Shown: one piece after another, positions 1-8,561 of the stretch
How positions within the stretch are numbered: position 1 is the first letter of the stretch
How the letters are laid out: the number at the start of each line of letters is the position of its first letter
Source: Luteimicrobium sp042670205
Lineage (GTDB): Bacteria > Actinomycetota > Actinomycetes > Actinomycetales > Cellulomonadaceae
Assembly (NCBI RefSeq): GCF_042670205.1
Contig: NZ_JBHUWD010000017.1
Span: 1-64,000 of the forward strand
Direction: 5' to 3'
Length of the DNA: 64,000 nucleotides
Notes under the pieces: generated by a model
Databases searched by the model: none
What the model was told of the DNA's origin: nothing
What the model saw: the letters and a program-made list of their open reading frames with translations, nothing else
Position numbers and translations under genes: made by a program

Positions 1-50
1 GTACCCCGGCATCCGGGGTACTTCGCGAAGTACCCCGGATGCCGGGGTAC
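1..50. repeat. Perfect 50-bp palindrome, possible terminator of hemQ
   Basis: The first 50 bases are a perfect palindrome: a 21-nt arm starting GTACCCCGGCATCC, a centre TTCGCGAA, then the exact reverse complement. Each arm is itself a hairpin (GTACCCCGG, 3-nt loop, CCGGGGTAC). A further TTCGCGA follows at 51-57. It lies 14 bp beyond the stop of hemQ, so it could act as a U-less terminator. The element may continue beyond the window edge. Confidence 0.8.
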
Positions 51-64
51 TTCGCGAGGAAGGG

Positions 65-829
65 TCAGGCGAGCGGCTGCTGCGCCGCCCAGTCGACGAG
101 GCCCACCCGCGGCCCCGTGTAGAACGGGATCTCCTCGCGCACGTGGAGGCGCGCGTCGACGGCGCGCAGGTCGCGCATGACGTCGACGATCCGGTGCAGC
201 TCGTCGGCCTCGAACGCGAGGATCCACTCGTAGTCGCCGAGCGCGAACGCGGAGAGCGTGTTGGCGCGGACGTCCTGGTACGCGGCGGCGGCCATGCCGT
301 GCTCACGCAGCATCTTGGACCGCTCGGCGGGGTCGAGGAGGTACCAGTCGTAGGACCGGACGAACGGGTAGACGCACGCGTATCCGCGCGGGGCCTCGCC
401 GGCGAGGAACGCGGGGACGTGCCCGCGGTTGAACTCGGCGGGGCGGTGGAGCGCGGCGACCGACCAAACGGGCTCGAGCACCGAGCCGAGCTCGGACGCG
501 CGGAGACGGTGGTAGGCGCCCTGGACGGACTCGATCGTCGGCCCGTGCCACCAGACCATGAGGTCGGCGTCGGCGCGCAGGCCGGCGACGTCGTACCAGC
601 CGCGCACGGTGAGCTCGCTCGTGGCGTCGGCGGGGTCGACGCCGTCCACCGCTCCCCCGCCGACCGCGCGCTCGGCGGCGCGGACGAGGGCCTCGCGCTC
701 GGCGTCGTCGGCGGGAAGCTCGCCGGTGAGGGCGAACACGGAGTACATCGCGTAGCGGATGCCTTCGTTGATGGACGTGGTGTCCACCGTCTCGCCGGTG
801 TCGCCGTGGACGTGGTGCTGGTCGGTCAT
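65..829 (-). CDS. hemQ: Coproheme decarboxylase HemQ (chlorite-dismutase family)
   Basis: This 254-residue protein belongs to the chlorite-dismutase-like family used as HemQ/ChdC by Actinobacteria and Firmicutes. It oxidatively decarboxylates coproheme to haem b in the cytosol, the last step of the coproporphyrin-dependent pathway. The core has the YPFVRSYDWY block around residues 154-163, where the Tyr should be the radical-forming residue, and REHG around 175-178, whose His is the expected proximal ligand. The histidine-containing N-terminal extension of about 20 residues is poorly conserved in such proteins. It lies 58 bp downstream of the ferrochelatase gene, probably in one operon. The start is the ATG before TDQHH. 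Confidence 0.95.
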   Translation of the reverse strand: MTDQHHVHGDTGETVDTTSINEGIRYAMYSVFALTGELPADDAEREALVRAAERAVGGGAVDGVDPADATSELTVRGWYDVAGLRADADLMVWWHGPTIESVQGAYHRLRASELGSVLEPVWSVAALHRPAEFNRGHVPAFLAGEAPRGYACVYPFVRSYDWYLLDPAERSKMLREHGMAAAAYQDVRANTLSAFALGDYEWILAFEADELHRIVDVMRDLRAVDARLHVREEIPFYTGPRVGLVDWAAQQPLA

Positions 830-887
830 GACCTTCTCTGCCTTCCGGGAGCGGGCTGCGTGGTGGTGTCGGGACGCGGGGACCGCG

Positions 888-2021
888 TCAGGAGTCGAGG
901 GAGACGCCGCAGAGCGCGGGGACGCCGCTGGGTTCGCCGTCGCGGCGCAGGCAGCAGCCGGGGGCGCAGACGGAGCGGAACGCGGGGAGGGTCCCGACGG
1001 TCGCCTCGGCCACGTCCTCGCCGCGGGCGATGGCGGCGCGCTCGAGCAGCAGGTCGACGAGCCCGCGGACGAACGGCTCCCGCGTACCGACGGTGCCGGC
1101 GCGGACGACGTTCATGCCGAGCTTCTCGGCCGTCTCGACGGCCTCCGTGTCGAGGTCGTAGGCGACCTCCATGTGGTCGGAGACGAACCCGATGGGCGAC
1201 AGCACCACGTCGCGCACGCCGTCGGCGGCGAGCGTCTCGAGGAAGTCGTTGACGTCGGGCTCGAGCCAGGGCTGGCTCGGCGGGCCGGAGCGCGAGCAGT
1301 AGGTGAGGTCCCACTCGACGGTCCGGCCGAGACGGCGCGAGACCTCGTCGGCGACGACCGCGGCGAGGTCGAGGTGCTGGGCCGAGTACGTCGCGTGGGA
1401 GACGGCGGACGCGGCTTCCATCGTGGTCGGGATGGAGTGCGTGACGAAGACGAGGCGTGCCACGCCCGCGTCGCCGCCGGCCGCGGTGAGGGCCTCGAAG
1501 CCCTCGGTGACGGCGTCCGCGTTCGCCTCCGCGAAACCGGGGTGGTTGAAGTAGGAACGGACCTTGTCGAACTGGACGCCGGTCGAGCCGGAGCCGTCGA
1601 GCTGGCCGCGGCGCTCGAGCGTGACCGCGAGGTCCTCGCGGTACTGGCGGCACCCGGAGTAGGACGAGTAGGCCGACGTCACGAGCGCGACGGCCCGTCG
1701 CGCGCCGATCGCCTCGAGCTCGGTGACGGCGTCGTCGGTGTACGGCTCCCAGTTGCGGTTGCCCCACACGACGGGGAGGTCGATGCCGCGCTTCGCGAGC
1801 TCGCCCTCGAGCGCCGCCTTGAGCGCGAGGTTCTGCTCGTTGATGGGGCTCTTGCCGCCGAACCCGTAGTAGTGCTCGCCGACCTCCTCGAGGCGGGAGT
1901 CGGGGATCCCCTTGCCGGCCGTGACGTTCCGGAGGAACGGGACGACGTCCTCGGGCTTGTTGGGGCCGCCGAAGGAGTACAGGAGCAGTGCGTCGTAGGG
2001 GGTGAGGCTCACGTCCAGCAT
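888..2021 (-). CDS. hemH: Coproporphyrin (ferro)chelatase HemH/CpfC
   Basis: A 377-residue class II chelatase that inserts ferrous iron into coproporphyrin III; its product is the substrate of the neighbouring HemQ. The N-terminus (YDALLLYSFGGP) is typical. His195 in FVTHSIP and Glu285 in SDHMEVAYD match the two catalytic residues of the family. Cys124 (YSGCRQY) and a C-terminal cluster, Cys352/356/357 in CAPGCC, resemble the [2Fe-2S] ligands known from actinobacterial ferrochelatases, although the spacing differs from the mycobacterial enzyme as I remember it. The frame is open far upstream; the ATG at 2021 was chosen because GGGGAG precedes it and the family motif starts soon after. Confidence 0.93.
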   Translation of the reverse strand: MLDVSLTPYDALLLYSFGGPNKPEDVVPFLRNVTAGKGIPDSRLEEVGEHYYGFGGKSPINEQNLALKAALEGELAKRGIDLPVVWGNRNWEPYTDDAVTELEAIGARRAVALVTSAYSSYSGCRQYREDLAVTLERRGQLDGSGSTGVQFDKVRSYFNHPGFAEANADAVTEGFEALTAAGGDAGVARLVFVTHSIPTTMEAASAVSHATYSAQHLDLAAVVADEVSRRLGRTVEWDLTYCSRSGPPSQPWLEPDVNDFLETLAADGVRDVVLSPIGFVSDHMEVAYDLDTEAVETAEKLGMNVVRAGTVGTREPFVRGLVDLLLERAAIARGEDVAEATVGTLPAFRSVCAPGCCLRRDGEPSGVPALCGVSLDS

Positions 2022-2092
2022 CTTCCCACTCCCCGGAGGGCCGCTCCGGCCGGAGCCGGGCAACCGCGACGTGACATCGACACGACAGGGTG

Positions 2093-2808
2093 TCAGGTCC
2101 CGGGAGAGAGGTCCGCGGCCGCCGCGCGGGCCCGCTGGTCGGCGTCGTGCAGGGCCCGGCGCAGGCTCTCCTGCGCACCCGGCTCCCACGGCCCGGAGGC
2201 CGCGAGCGGGATCTCCGTCAGGTGCCGACGGCGCGCGGCGGGGACGAGGGCGACGAGCCGGTCGGGGTCCTCGGCGGCCGTGCGGTAGAGCGCGGGCCCG
2301 TCCGCGTAGAACGGGTCGGTGAGGACGAGCGTGCCGTCCGCCCGGCGCATCACGTTGCCCGGGTTGGTGTCCACGGGCCCCCAGAAGGGCTGCTCGGCGG
2401 CACCCCGGGCGTGCACGGCGCGGACGTGCGCCGCGAGGACCGCGAGCTCCGGGTCGACGCCGTCGAGCCGGCGGTGGAAGTCCGCCGCCACGGGCTCGGG
2501 CACCGGCTCGAGGTGCTCCATCACGAGGAGCGACGCGCCGCCGTCGAGCGGCACGAGACGCGCGTCGCGCGGGACCCGGCCCGTACCCGCCGCGGCCTCG
2601 TAGAGGGCAGCGGTGTACGGGGCGCGGCCGGGTCGAACGGGCTGATCCGCGCGGCGTGCCGACGGGACGGCGACCGCCACACCCACGCCCAGTCGCCGGT
2701 CCCGGCGAGCGTCCAGCCGCCGGCGAGCAGGAGGTCGCGGGCGGCCTCCCACGGCGTCGTCGGGCCGAGGGCCAGGACGGGGGCGAGCGCGGGGTCGTCG
2801 GTCGGCAC
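2093..2808 (-). pseudogene. Aminoglycoside-phosphotransferase-like kinase gene, frameshifted
   Basis: Two overlapping frames make one gene. The N-terminal part (MPTDDPALAPVLALGPTTPW to RISPFDPA) is in one frame; the rest (APYTAALYEAAAG to the C-terminus LSPGT) is in another. The switch falls near 2622-2632 in a GC-rich run and needs one added base or two removed. Joined, the product has about 238 residues. DTNPGNVM followed by LVLTDPF looks like the catalytic loop and metal site of an APH/fructosamine-kinase-like fold, with VMEHLEPVPEP as a hinge-like segment. The substrate is unknown. Either the gene is broken or the assembly has an indel. It is transcribed toward hemH. Confidence 0.6.
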
Positions 2809-2949
2809 CGGGCCAGCGTAGGGGCAGCCGACCGCTCGCGGGCGGACGCGACCGGGCCCGGCCGCGCGTCAGGGGTCACGCGCGTCCGGGCCCGGATGGG
2901 GGCGTCGTCGGGCAGGCCGGGGCGGCCCGCCCGACGGCGGGTCGGGTGC

Positions 2950-4008
2950 TCAGCCCTTGACCGCCCCTCCCAGCCCCGCGCCCGAGAGGAACAGGCGCTG
3001 GAAGACGAGGAAGAGGACGACCGGGATGAGCGTGGAGATCGCGAGCGCGGCGAGGAACACGCCGAGGTCCGTCTGCGCCGCGATCGCAGGGAGACGCACC
3101 GACAGCGGCTGCTTCGACGGGTCCTTGAGGACGAGCATCGGCCAGAGGAAGTCCTTCCAGCTCGCGATGAACGCGAACACCGAGACCACGCCGAGGATCG
3201 GCTTGGACATCGGCAGGACGACCGACCAGAAGAGCCGGAACGGCCCGGCGCCGTCGACCTTGGCCGCCTCGAACACCTCGCGCGGCAGGCTGTCGAAGAA
3301 CCGGGCGACCAGCACGACGTTGAACGCGCTCGCGCCGGCCGGCAGCCACACGGCGAAGAAGTTGTTGATGAGCGACGTCCCGAGCACCGGCGGGTCGAGG
3401 ATCGTCAGGTACAGCGGGACGAGGAGCACGACGCTCGGCACGAACAGCGTCGCGATGACCAGGCCGTTGACGATCTTGGCCCACCTCGGCCGCAGCACCG
3501 AGAGCACGAAGCCGCCGGTGGTCGCGACGAGCAGCTGCATGAACCACGAGCCGAGCGCGAGCCAGATCGTGTTGAGGAAGTACTTGCTGATCTCGACGTC
3601 GTTCCACGCCTCGGTGATGTTCGCCCAGCGCACGCCGTTCGGGAAGATCGCCAGCGGGGTGCGGATGATGTCCTGCGTGGGCGTGATCGCGTACTTCGCG
3701 AGCAGCAGCATGGGCCCCACGCCCACGACGACGAGCAGCACGAGCAGGACGACGTGCAGCGTCTTCATCGTGCCGTTGACGCTGGGACGCCTCCAGTCCT
3801 GCTCGGAGACGAACCCGCGGTCGCCGTCGAACTGGGAGCTCGCGCGCTTCTTGCGTCGGACGGAGCTCGCCAGCACCGCCGCACCGACGGGGTTCTGCAG
3901 GTCCGACGGCGCGTCGCCGCCTGCGGTCAGGGTCTCGCCGACGGCGAGCTGCCCTGCCCCCTGGGCGACGGTGCCGTCGGCGCCGTCGGAGGTCGGCGGG
4001 TAGGTCAT
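2950..4008 (-). CDS. Carbohydrate ABC transporter permease (MalG-like)
   Basis: A 352-residue inner-membrane permease of the CUT1 sugar family. After a long, charged cytoplasmic N-terminus of about 85 residues it has six membrane segments. The EAA loop that contacts the ATPase is clear (EVFEAAKVDGAGPFRLFWSV). It is the last gene of the transporter operon and should pair with the upstream permease. The ATG at 4008 was chosen because GGAGGAG lies just before it; the frame is open further upstream but only as a shadow of the other permease. No ATPase gene is nearby, so a shared MsmK-type ATPase encoded elsewhere is likely. Confidence 0.93.
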   Translation of the reverse strand: MTYPPTSDGADGTVAQGAGQLAVGETLTAGGDAPSDLQNPVGAAVLASSVRRKKRASSQFDGDRGFVSEQDWRRPSVNGTMKTLHVVLLVLLVVVGVGPMLLLAKYAITPTQDIIRTPLAIFPNGVRWANITEAWNDVEISKYFLNTIWLALGSWFMQLLVATTGGFVLSVLRPRWAKIVNGLVIATLFVPSVVLLVPLYLTILDPPVLGTSLINNFFAVWLPAGASAFNVVLVARFFDSLPREVFEAAKVDGAGPFRLFWSVVLPMSKPILGVVSVFAFIASWKDFLWPMLVLKDPSKQPLSVRLPAIAAQTDLGVFLAALAISTLIPVVLFLVFQRLFLSGAGLGGAVKG

Positions 4009-4040
4009 GGTGGTCTCCTCCCCGGGGTTCCGGCGGCCGG

Positions 4041-5030
4041 TCACGACTTGCTCCACGAGCTCGTCAGCTTGAAGTAGATGAGGGACAGGATCGCCAGGAA
4101 CGCGGCGAGCATGACCGACAGCGCGGTCGCGGCGCCGTAGTCGCCGCCGAGCGACCGGCCGAACGCGTAGTTGTAGATCATCAGGAGGATCGTCAGCGTC
4201 GCGTTCGCGGGACCACCGCCCGTGAACAGGTACGGCTCGAGGAACACCTGGACCGTGCCGATGATCTGCAGGATGAAGGTGATGAACAGGACCCCGCGCA
4301 GCTGCGGCATGGTCACGTGCCACACCTTCTGCCAGATCCCGGCGCCGTCGACCTCGGCGGCGTCGTACAGCTCGCCCGGGACGCCGATGAGCGCCGCGAG
4401 ATAGATGATCACGGTGCCGCCCGCGGCCGCCCACGTCGCCTCGACGACGAGCGACGGCATGGCGAGGCTCGGGCTCGACAGCCAGGCGTACGGGCCGAGC
4501 CCTACCCAGCCGAGGATCGTGTTGAAGACGCCGTCCGCGGAGCCGTCGTAGAAGAACTTCCACAGCAGCACCGCCACGACGGGCGGCACCACCACCGGGA
4601 GGTACGCGAGCACCGAGTAGAGCCCCTTGAGGCGCTTCACGGAGCTCATGAGGACCGCCGTGACGAGCGGGATCGGGAAGCCGATCACGAGCGCCAGCAG
4701 GGCGAAGTAGAGGGTGTTCCGGATCGCCGTCGGCAGGTCCGGGTCCGTGAGGACGTACTGGAAGTTGTCCCAGCCCACCCACGTGGCCGGGGCCACGAGG
4801 TTGGTCTTCTGGAAGCTCATGACGACCGACCGGACGATCGGCCACCACGAGAAGACCCCGAAGACCACCAGGACCGGGAGCGCGAACACCAGGGTGCTCA
4901 GCCCTCCTCGCCGCACCCAGGTCACCGGGTTGCGGCGGACCCGCCGGACCGGCGGGGGTCCGTCCGTCGGGACGGCGACCACGTCGTCGGACCGGTCGCC
5001 GGACCGCGGCAGTGCGCTCGCAGCGCTCAC
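4041..5030 (-). CDS. Carbohydrate ABC transporter permease (MalF-like)
   Basis: A 329-residue CUT1 permease with about six transmembrane helices and the cytoplasmic EAA motif (ELYDAAEVDGAGIWQKVW). It forms the channel heterodimer with the downstream permease, 32 bp away. The N-terminal 45 residues are Pro/Arg-rich and cytoplasmic. The gene follows the solute-binding lipoprotein gene and is separated from it by a stem-loop. The substrate is inferred from the linked GH13 enzyme: an alpha-linked oligosaccharide such as maltose, trehalose or isomaltose. Confidence 0.93.
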   Translation of the reverse strand: MSAASALPRSGDRSDDVVAVPTDGPPPVRRVRRNPVTWVRRGGLSTLVFALPVLVVFGVFSWWPIVRSVVMSFQKTNLVAPATWVGWDNFQYVLTDPDLPTAIRNTLYFALLALVIGFPIPLVTAVLMSSVKRLKGLYSVLAYLPVVVPPVVAVLLWKFFYDGSADGVFNTILGWVGLGPYAWLSSPSLAMPSLVVEATWAAAGGTVIIYLAALIGVPGELYDAAEVDGAGIWQKVWHVTMPQLRGVLFITFILQIIGTVQVFLEPYLFTGGGPANATLTILLMIYNYAFGRSLGGDYGAATALSVMLAAFLAILSLIYFKLTSSWSKS

Positions 5031-5054
5031 GTCACATCACTCCTCACCCGGGCG

Positions 5055-5090
5055 GTGGGGCCGCCGGACCTCTCCGGCCGGCGACCCCAC
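5055..5090 (-). promoter_or_regulatory. Stem-loop between binding-protein and permease genes
   Basis: In the mRNA (minus) sense GTGGGGTCGCCGG pairs with CCGGCGGCCCCAC, a 13-bp stem with one G-U pair and a 10-nt loop. It lies in the 88-bp gap after the solute-binding-protein gene. Such hairpins in sugar ABC operons commonly protect the upstream message or attenuate transcription so that binding protein outnumbers permease. That role is inferred here. Confidence 0.6.
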
Positions 5091-5118
5091 GCACCAACGG
5101 TCGTTCTTGCTGTTCGGC

Positions 5119-6540
5119 TCAGCGGCCGGCCGAGTCGATGGCGCGCTGCGCCTTCGTGTTGGCGTCGGCCAGGAGCTTGTCGATGTCGGCGTCCTTCTTG
5201 GTGAGCACAGCCTGCACCACCGGGTCGAGCGCCGCGTAGACGTCCTGGGTGGCGACGGCCGGCTCGTTGACGAGCTTCGCGTCGAAGATCTTGCTCGTGA
5301 AGTTGGTCATCTGGTCCAGCGGCACGTTGACGTACGGCTTGATCCAGCCCTGGTACTTCTCGTACTGCGCCTGGCTGAAGATCGGCAGCTCGGGGGTGCC
5401 CACGGGCTGCTTGCTCGCGACCTGGGTCTTCGCGTTGGTCACCGCGGCCTGCTCGTTGGTGTACTTGCGCAGGTAGTGGAAGTCGATCCACTTGATCGCG
5501 GCGGCCTTGTCGTCGTCCGTCGCCTTGCTCGAGACGGCCGCCATGGTGCCACCACCGAGGACGCCCGAGTTGTCGCCCTCGAGCGGGATCATCGTGAGCC
5601 CGTACATCTTCGGGTCGATGTTGTTCGTCTGGACGAGGCTCGTGTAGACGTCCTGACCCGACGTGTACATGCCGACCTTGCCGGCCGCGAACGCCTGGTT
5701 GATGGTGCCCCAGTCGTAGTTGAAGTTGTTGCCCATCGCGTTGTCGGTCCAGCGCAGGTCCTTGAGGAACTGCAGCGAGGCCTTCGTGGCGTCGTTGGTC
5801 AGCGTCGCGGTCTTGCCGTCCTCCGACTCGACGCGGCCGCCGCGGGCGTACGTGTCGACGGTGAGCTGCCAGCCGCCGGTGCCGCTCTGCGACATCTGCG
5901 CGAAGCCGGCCTGGCCGGTCTTGTCGGCGATGGCCTTGGCGTCGGTGCGGACCTCGTCCCACGTCGTCGGCGGCTTGTCGGGGTCCAGCCCGGCCTGCGT
6001 GAACAGGTCGCGGTTGTAGTGCAGGCCGACGGCGTAGATGCTCTTCGCCGGGATCGCGTAGACGTCACCGTCCTGGCCGGTGCCGTACTGCAGCAGGTTC
6101 TTGTTGAACTCCGACGCGTACGGCAGCTGGTTGAGGTACGGCTGCATGTCGCTGATCTGCTGGTTGGCGATGAGGGTCTTCGCGTCCGTGAAGGGGATCT
6201 CGAAGACCGTCGGCAGGGTGCCGCCCGCGAGGTCGGCCGCGAAGGTCGTGGCCTTCCACTCGTAGTCCTGCGTCTGGACCGTGATGTTGGGGTTCTCGGA
6301 CTGGAACTCGGTGACCTCGTCGGCGAGCGCCTGCTGCGCCTCCTTGGTCGAGCCAGGGAGCAGGCCGACCACCTTGAGCGTGACCTTGGTGTTCGGGTCG
6401 AGGGTCGGCGCGGCGGTGGCGGACGGCGTGCTCTTGTCGCCGTCGCCGGAGCCGCTGTCGGACGAGCACGCCGCGAGGGTGCCGCCGAGCGCGAGCGCAC
6501 CCACGAGGGTGAACGCCAGCGTGATGCGTGGAGACTTCAT
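5119..6540 (-). CDS. Extracellular sugar-binding lipoprotein of ABC transporter
   Basis: A 473-residue family-1 solute-binding protein. The signal peptide ends in a lipobox LAAC (Cys25), so the mature protein should be lipid-anchored outside the membrane, followed by a Ser/Gly/Asp linker. The remainder has the two-lobed architecture and Trp/Tyr-rich ligand surface expected for oligosaccharide binding. It lies between the GH13 gene upstream and two permease genes downstream, all on the minus strand, and very probably delivers the GH13 substrate to that permease pair. Confidence 0.92.
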   Translation of the reverse strand: MKSPRITLAFTLVGALALGGTLAACSSDSGSGDGDKSTPSATAAPTLDPNTKVTLKVVGLLPGSTKEAQQALADEVTEFQSENPNITVQTQDYEWKATTFAADLAGGTLPTVFEIPFTDAKTLIANQQISDMQPYLNQLPYASEFNKNLLQYGTGQDGDVYAIPAKSIYAVGLHYNRDLFTQAGLDPDKPPTTWDEVRTDAKAIADKTGQAGFAQMSQSGTGGWQLTVDTYARGGRVESEDGKTATLTNDATKASLQFLKDLRWTDNAMGNNFNYDWGTINQAFAAGKVGMYTSGQDVYTSLVQTNNIDPKMYGLTMIPLEGDNSGVLGGGTMAAVSSKATDDDKAAAIKWIDFHYLRKYTNEQAAVTNAKTQVASKQPVGTPELPIFSQAQYEKYQGWIKPYVNVPLDQMTNFTSKIFDAKLVNEPAVATQDVYAALDPVVQAVLTKKDADIDKLLADANTKAQRAIDSAGR

Positions 6541-6632
6541 CGTCGCTCCTTGTCAGGTGCAGGCATCCGGTCCTGCACGGTGGTGTTCGACGGGGTCGTT
6601 CCCGTCAGGTCGGTGGGGGCGGGGGGAAGCCG

Positions 6633-8309
6633 TTACCGGCGGAGCCAGACGGCGGTGTCCGAGGGCAGTGCGCCGTCCGGGAGGTCCCCGCTGGCGAGCA
6701 GCACCCCGGAGTGCGGGGGCAACGGCACCGCGTCGGCGCCGAAGTTCACGAGGCACGCGACGTCGCCGCGCGCGAAGGCGAGGAGGTCGCCGTCGGTGCC
6801 GGGCAGCTCCAGCCAGCCGAAGCCGCCGTCGCGGAGCCCGGCCTCGGCGCGGCGCACCGCGATCGCCGTCCGGTACAGCGCGAGCATCGAGGCCGGGTCG
6901 GCCTCCTCGGCGTCGACGGCGTACCGGCCCCACCAGCTCGGGAGCGGGAGCCACGGCTCGGCGGCCGCGCCGTCGTCGGACGCGGTGGAGAAGCCGTGCG
7001 CGAGCGCGGCGTCGGCGGTCCACGGGAGCGGGACGCGGCAGCCGTCGCGGCCCGGGTCGACGCCGCCGGACCGGAAGTGCATCGGGTCCTCGATGGCGTC
7101 GAGCGGGAGGTCCTCGTCCTCGGGGAGGCCGAGCTCGTCGCCCTGGTAGAGGTAGAGGCAGCCGGGGAGGGCGCCGGTCAGCAGGGCGGCGGCGCGGGCC
7201 CGGCGGGTGCCGAGCTCGAGGTCGGTCGGGGTGCCGAAGCGCTTGGCCTCGAACGCGAACGACGAGTCCGCGCGGCCGTACCGGGTCACCGGACGGGTGA
7301 TGTCGTGGTTCGACAGCACCCAGGTCGCCGGCGCGCCGACGAGGGCGTGCGCCTCGAGGGTCGTGTCGATCGACTCGCGCAGGGCCTTGGCGTCCCACGG
7401 GCGGGCCATGAAGTCGAAGTTGAACGCCGTGTGCATCTCGTCGGGACGCAGGTAGTCGGCGAACCGCCGCGCGTCGGGCAGCCAGATCTCTCCGACGAGC
7501 ACGCGCGGCTCGTCGTAGGAGTCGGCGACGGCGCGCCAGCCCCGGTAGACGTCGTGGAGCTCGTCGCGGTCCGAGAAGGGGTGGCCGCCCGGCTCGGGGT
7601 CCGCGGGGACCTCGGGCAGCGCCGGGTCCTTGATGAGGAGCGCGGCCGAGTCGATCCGGATGCCCGCGACGCCACGGTCGAACCAGAACCGCAGGATGTC
7701 CTCGTGCTCGCGGCGGACGTCCGGGTGGTTCCAGTTGACGTCCGGCTGCTCCGGGGTGAACAGGTGGAGGTACCACTCGCCCGGGTTGCCGTCGGCGTCC
7801 GTGGTGCGGGTCCAGGTGCTGCCCTGGAAGCTCGAGACCCAGTGCGTCGGGATCTGCTCGCCCTCGTCGCCCTTGCCGGGGTGGAACCAGAACCGCTCGC
7901 GCTCCGGCGAGCCGGGGCCCGCCGCGAGGGCCGCCTGGAACCACGCGTGCTGGTCCGAGATGTGGTTGGGGACGACGTCGACGATCGTCCGGATGCCGAG
8001 CGCGGCCGCCTCGGAGATGAGCGCCTCGGCCTCCTCGAGCGTCCCGAACGCGGGGTCGATCGCACGGTAGTCCGCGACGTCGTAGCCGCCGTCCGCGAGG
8101 GGCGAGACGTACCAGGGCGTGAACCAGACCGCGTCGACGCCGAGGTCCTTGAGGTACCCGAGCCGCGAGCGCACGCCCGCGAGGTCGCCGGTGCCGTCGC
8201 CGTTCCCGTCCGCGAAGCTGCGCGGGTAGACCTGGTAGATGACGGCGTTCCGCCACCACTCCTGGGCTGCGGACGGGTGTCCCGGCGTCGCGCTCGGGCT
8301 CGTGCTCAC
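6633..8309 (-). CDS. GH13 alpha-glucosidase / oligo-1,6-glucosidase-like enzyme
   Basis: A 558-residue cytoplasmic glycoside hydrolase of family 13, with no signal peptide. The (beta/alpha)8 motifs are present: DVVPNH near 111-116, GIRIDSA with nucleophile Asp220, VGEIW with acid/base Glu274, and SNHD with Asp336. The overall pattern is that of the alpha-glucosidase, oligo-1,6-glucosidase and trehalose-6-phosphate hydrolase group. It would hydrolyse the sugar imported by the downstream transporter. It is the first gene of that operon, and putative LacI operators lie in its upstream region. Precise linkage specificity cannot be read from the sequence. Confidence 0.93.
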   Translation of the reverse strand: MSTSPSATPGHPSAAQEWWRNAVIYQVYPRSFADGNGDGTGDLAGVRSRLGYLKDLGVDAVWFTPWYVSPLADGGYDVADYRAIDPAFGTLEEAEALISEAAALGIRTIVDVVPNHISDQHAWFQAALAAGPGSPERERFWFHPGKGDEGEQIPTHWVSSFQGSTWTRTTDADGNPGEWYLHLFTPEQPDVNWNHPDVRREHEDILRFWFDRGVAGIRIDSAALLIKDPALPEVPADPEPGGHPFSDRDELHDVYRGWRAVADSYDEPRVLVGEIWLPDARRFADYLRPDEMHTAFNFDFMARPWDAKALRESIDTTLEAHALVGAPATWVLSNHDITRPVTRYGRADSSFAFEAKRFGTPTDLELGTRRARAAALLTGALPGCLYLYQGDELGLPEDEDLPLDAIEDPMHFRSGGVDPGRDGCRVPLPWTADAALAHGFSTASDDGAAAEPWLPLPSWWGRYAVDAEEADPASMLALYRTAIAVRRAEAGLRDGGFGWLELPGTDGDLLAFARGDVACLVNFGADAVPLPPHSGVLLASGDLPDGALPSDTAVWLRR

Positions 8310-8400
8310 GTGTGGACTCCTTCGTCCCTGTGCGAATCAGGGTCGTTCCTGCGCCGCGGTGGTCGGCGATGCACTGACCGTAACTACCCGACATGAGGAA

Positions 8401-8457
8401 CGCAAGAAACTGACAACGTCGTTATCGAAACGCGATGTTTGCTGTCGCTCGTTGTCA
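8401..8457 (-). promoter_or_regulatory. Putative LacI-family operators upstream of GH13 operon
   Basis: CGCAAG at 8401, GACAACGTCGTTATC at 8412-8426 and an inverted half-site CGTTGTCA at 8450-8457 lie upstream of the GH13 gene. The same two elements, CGCAAG and GACAACGTCG, recur in the leader of the adjacent lacI gene, which argues that they are binding sites of that regulator. Direct evidence is only the shared sequence. Confidence 0.55.
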
Positions 8458-8497
8458 GGCTGATGACGGCGCGCGCGCCCTCGGGGCACACCGAAGG

Positions 8498-8545
8498 ACC
8501 TGTCAGAAGCTCACGGCAGCAGGGTGCGGTGAGCTTCTGACAGGT
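8498..8545. terminator. Family-A hairpin, downstream of the LacI gene
   Basis: A 17-bp perfect inverted repeat (ACCTGTCAGAAGCTCAC and its complement) with a 14-nt loop, 17 bp past the stop of the lacI gene. There is no U-tract. The same arm sequence recurs at 41.8 and 52.8 kb, so this is both a probable terminator and a member of a dispersed repeat family. Confidence 0.7.
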
Positions 8546-8561
8546 CGCGGGACGGGCGCGG

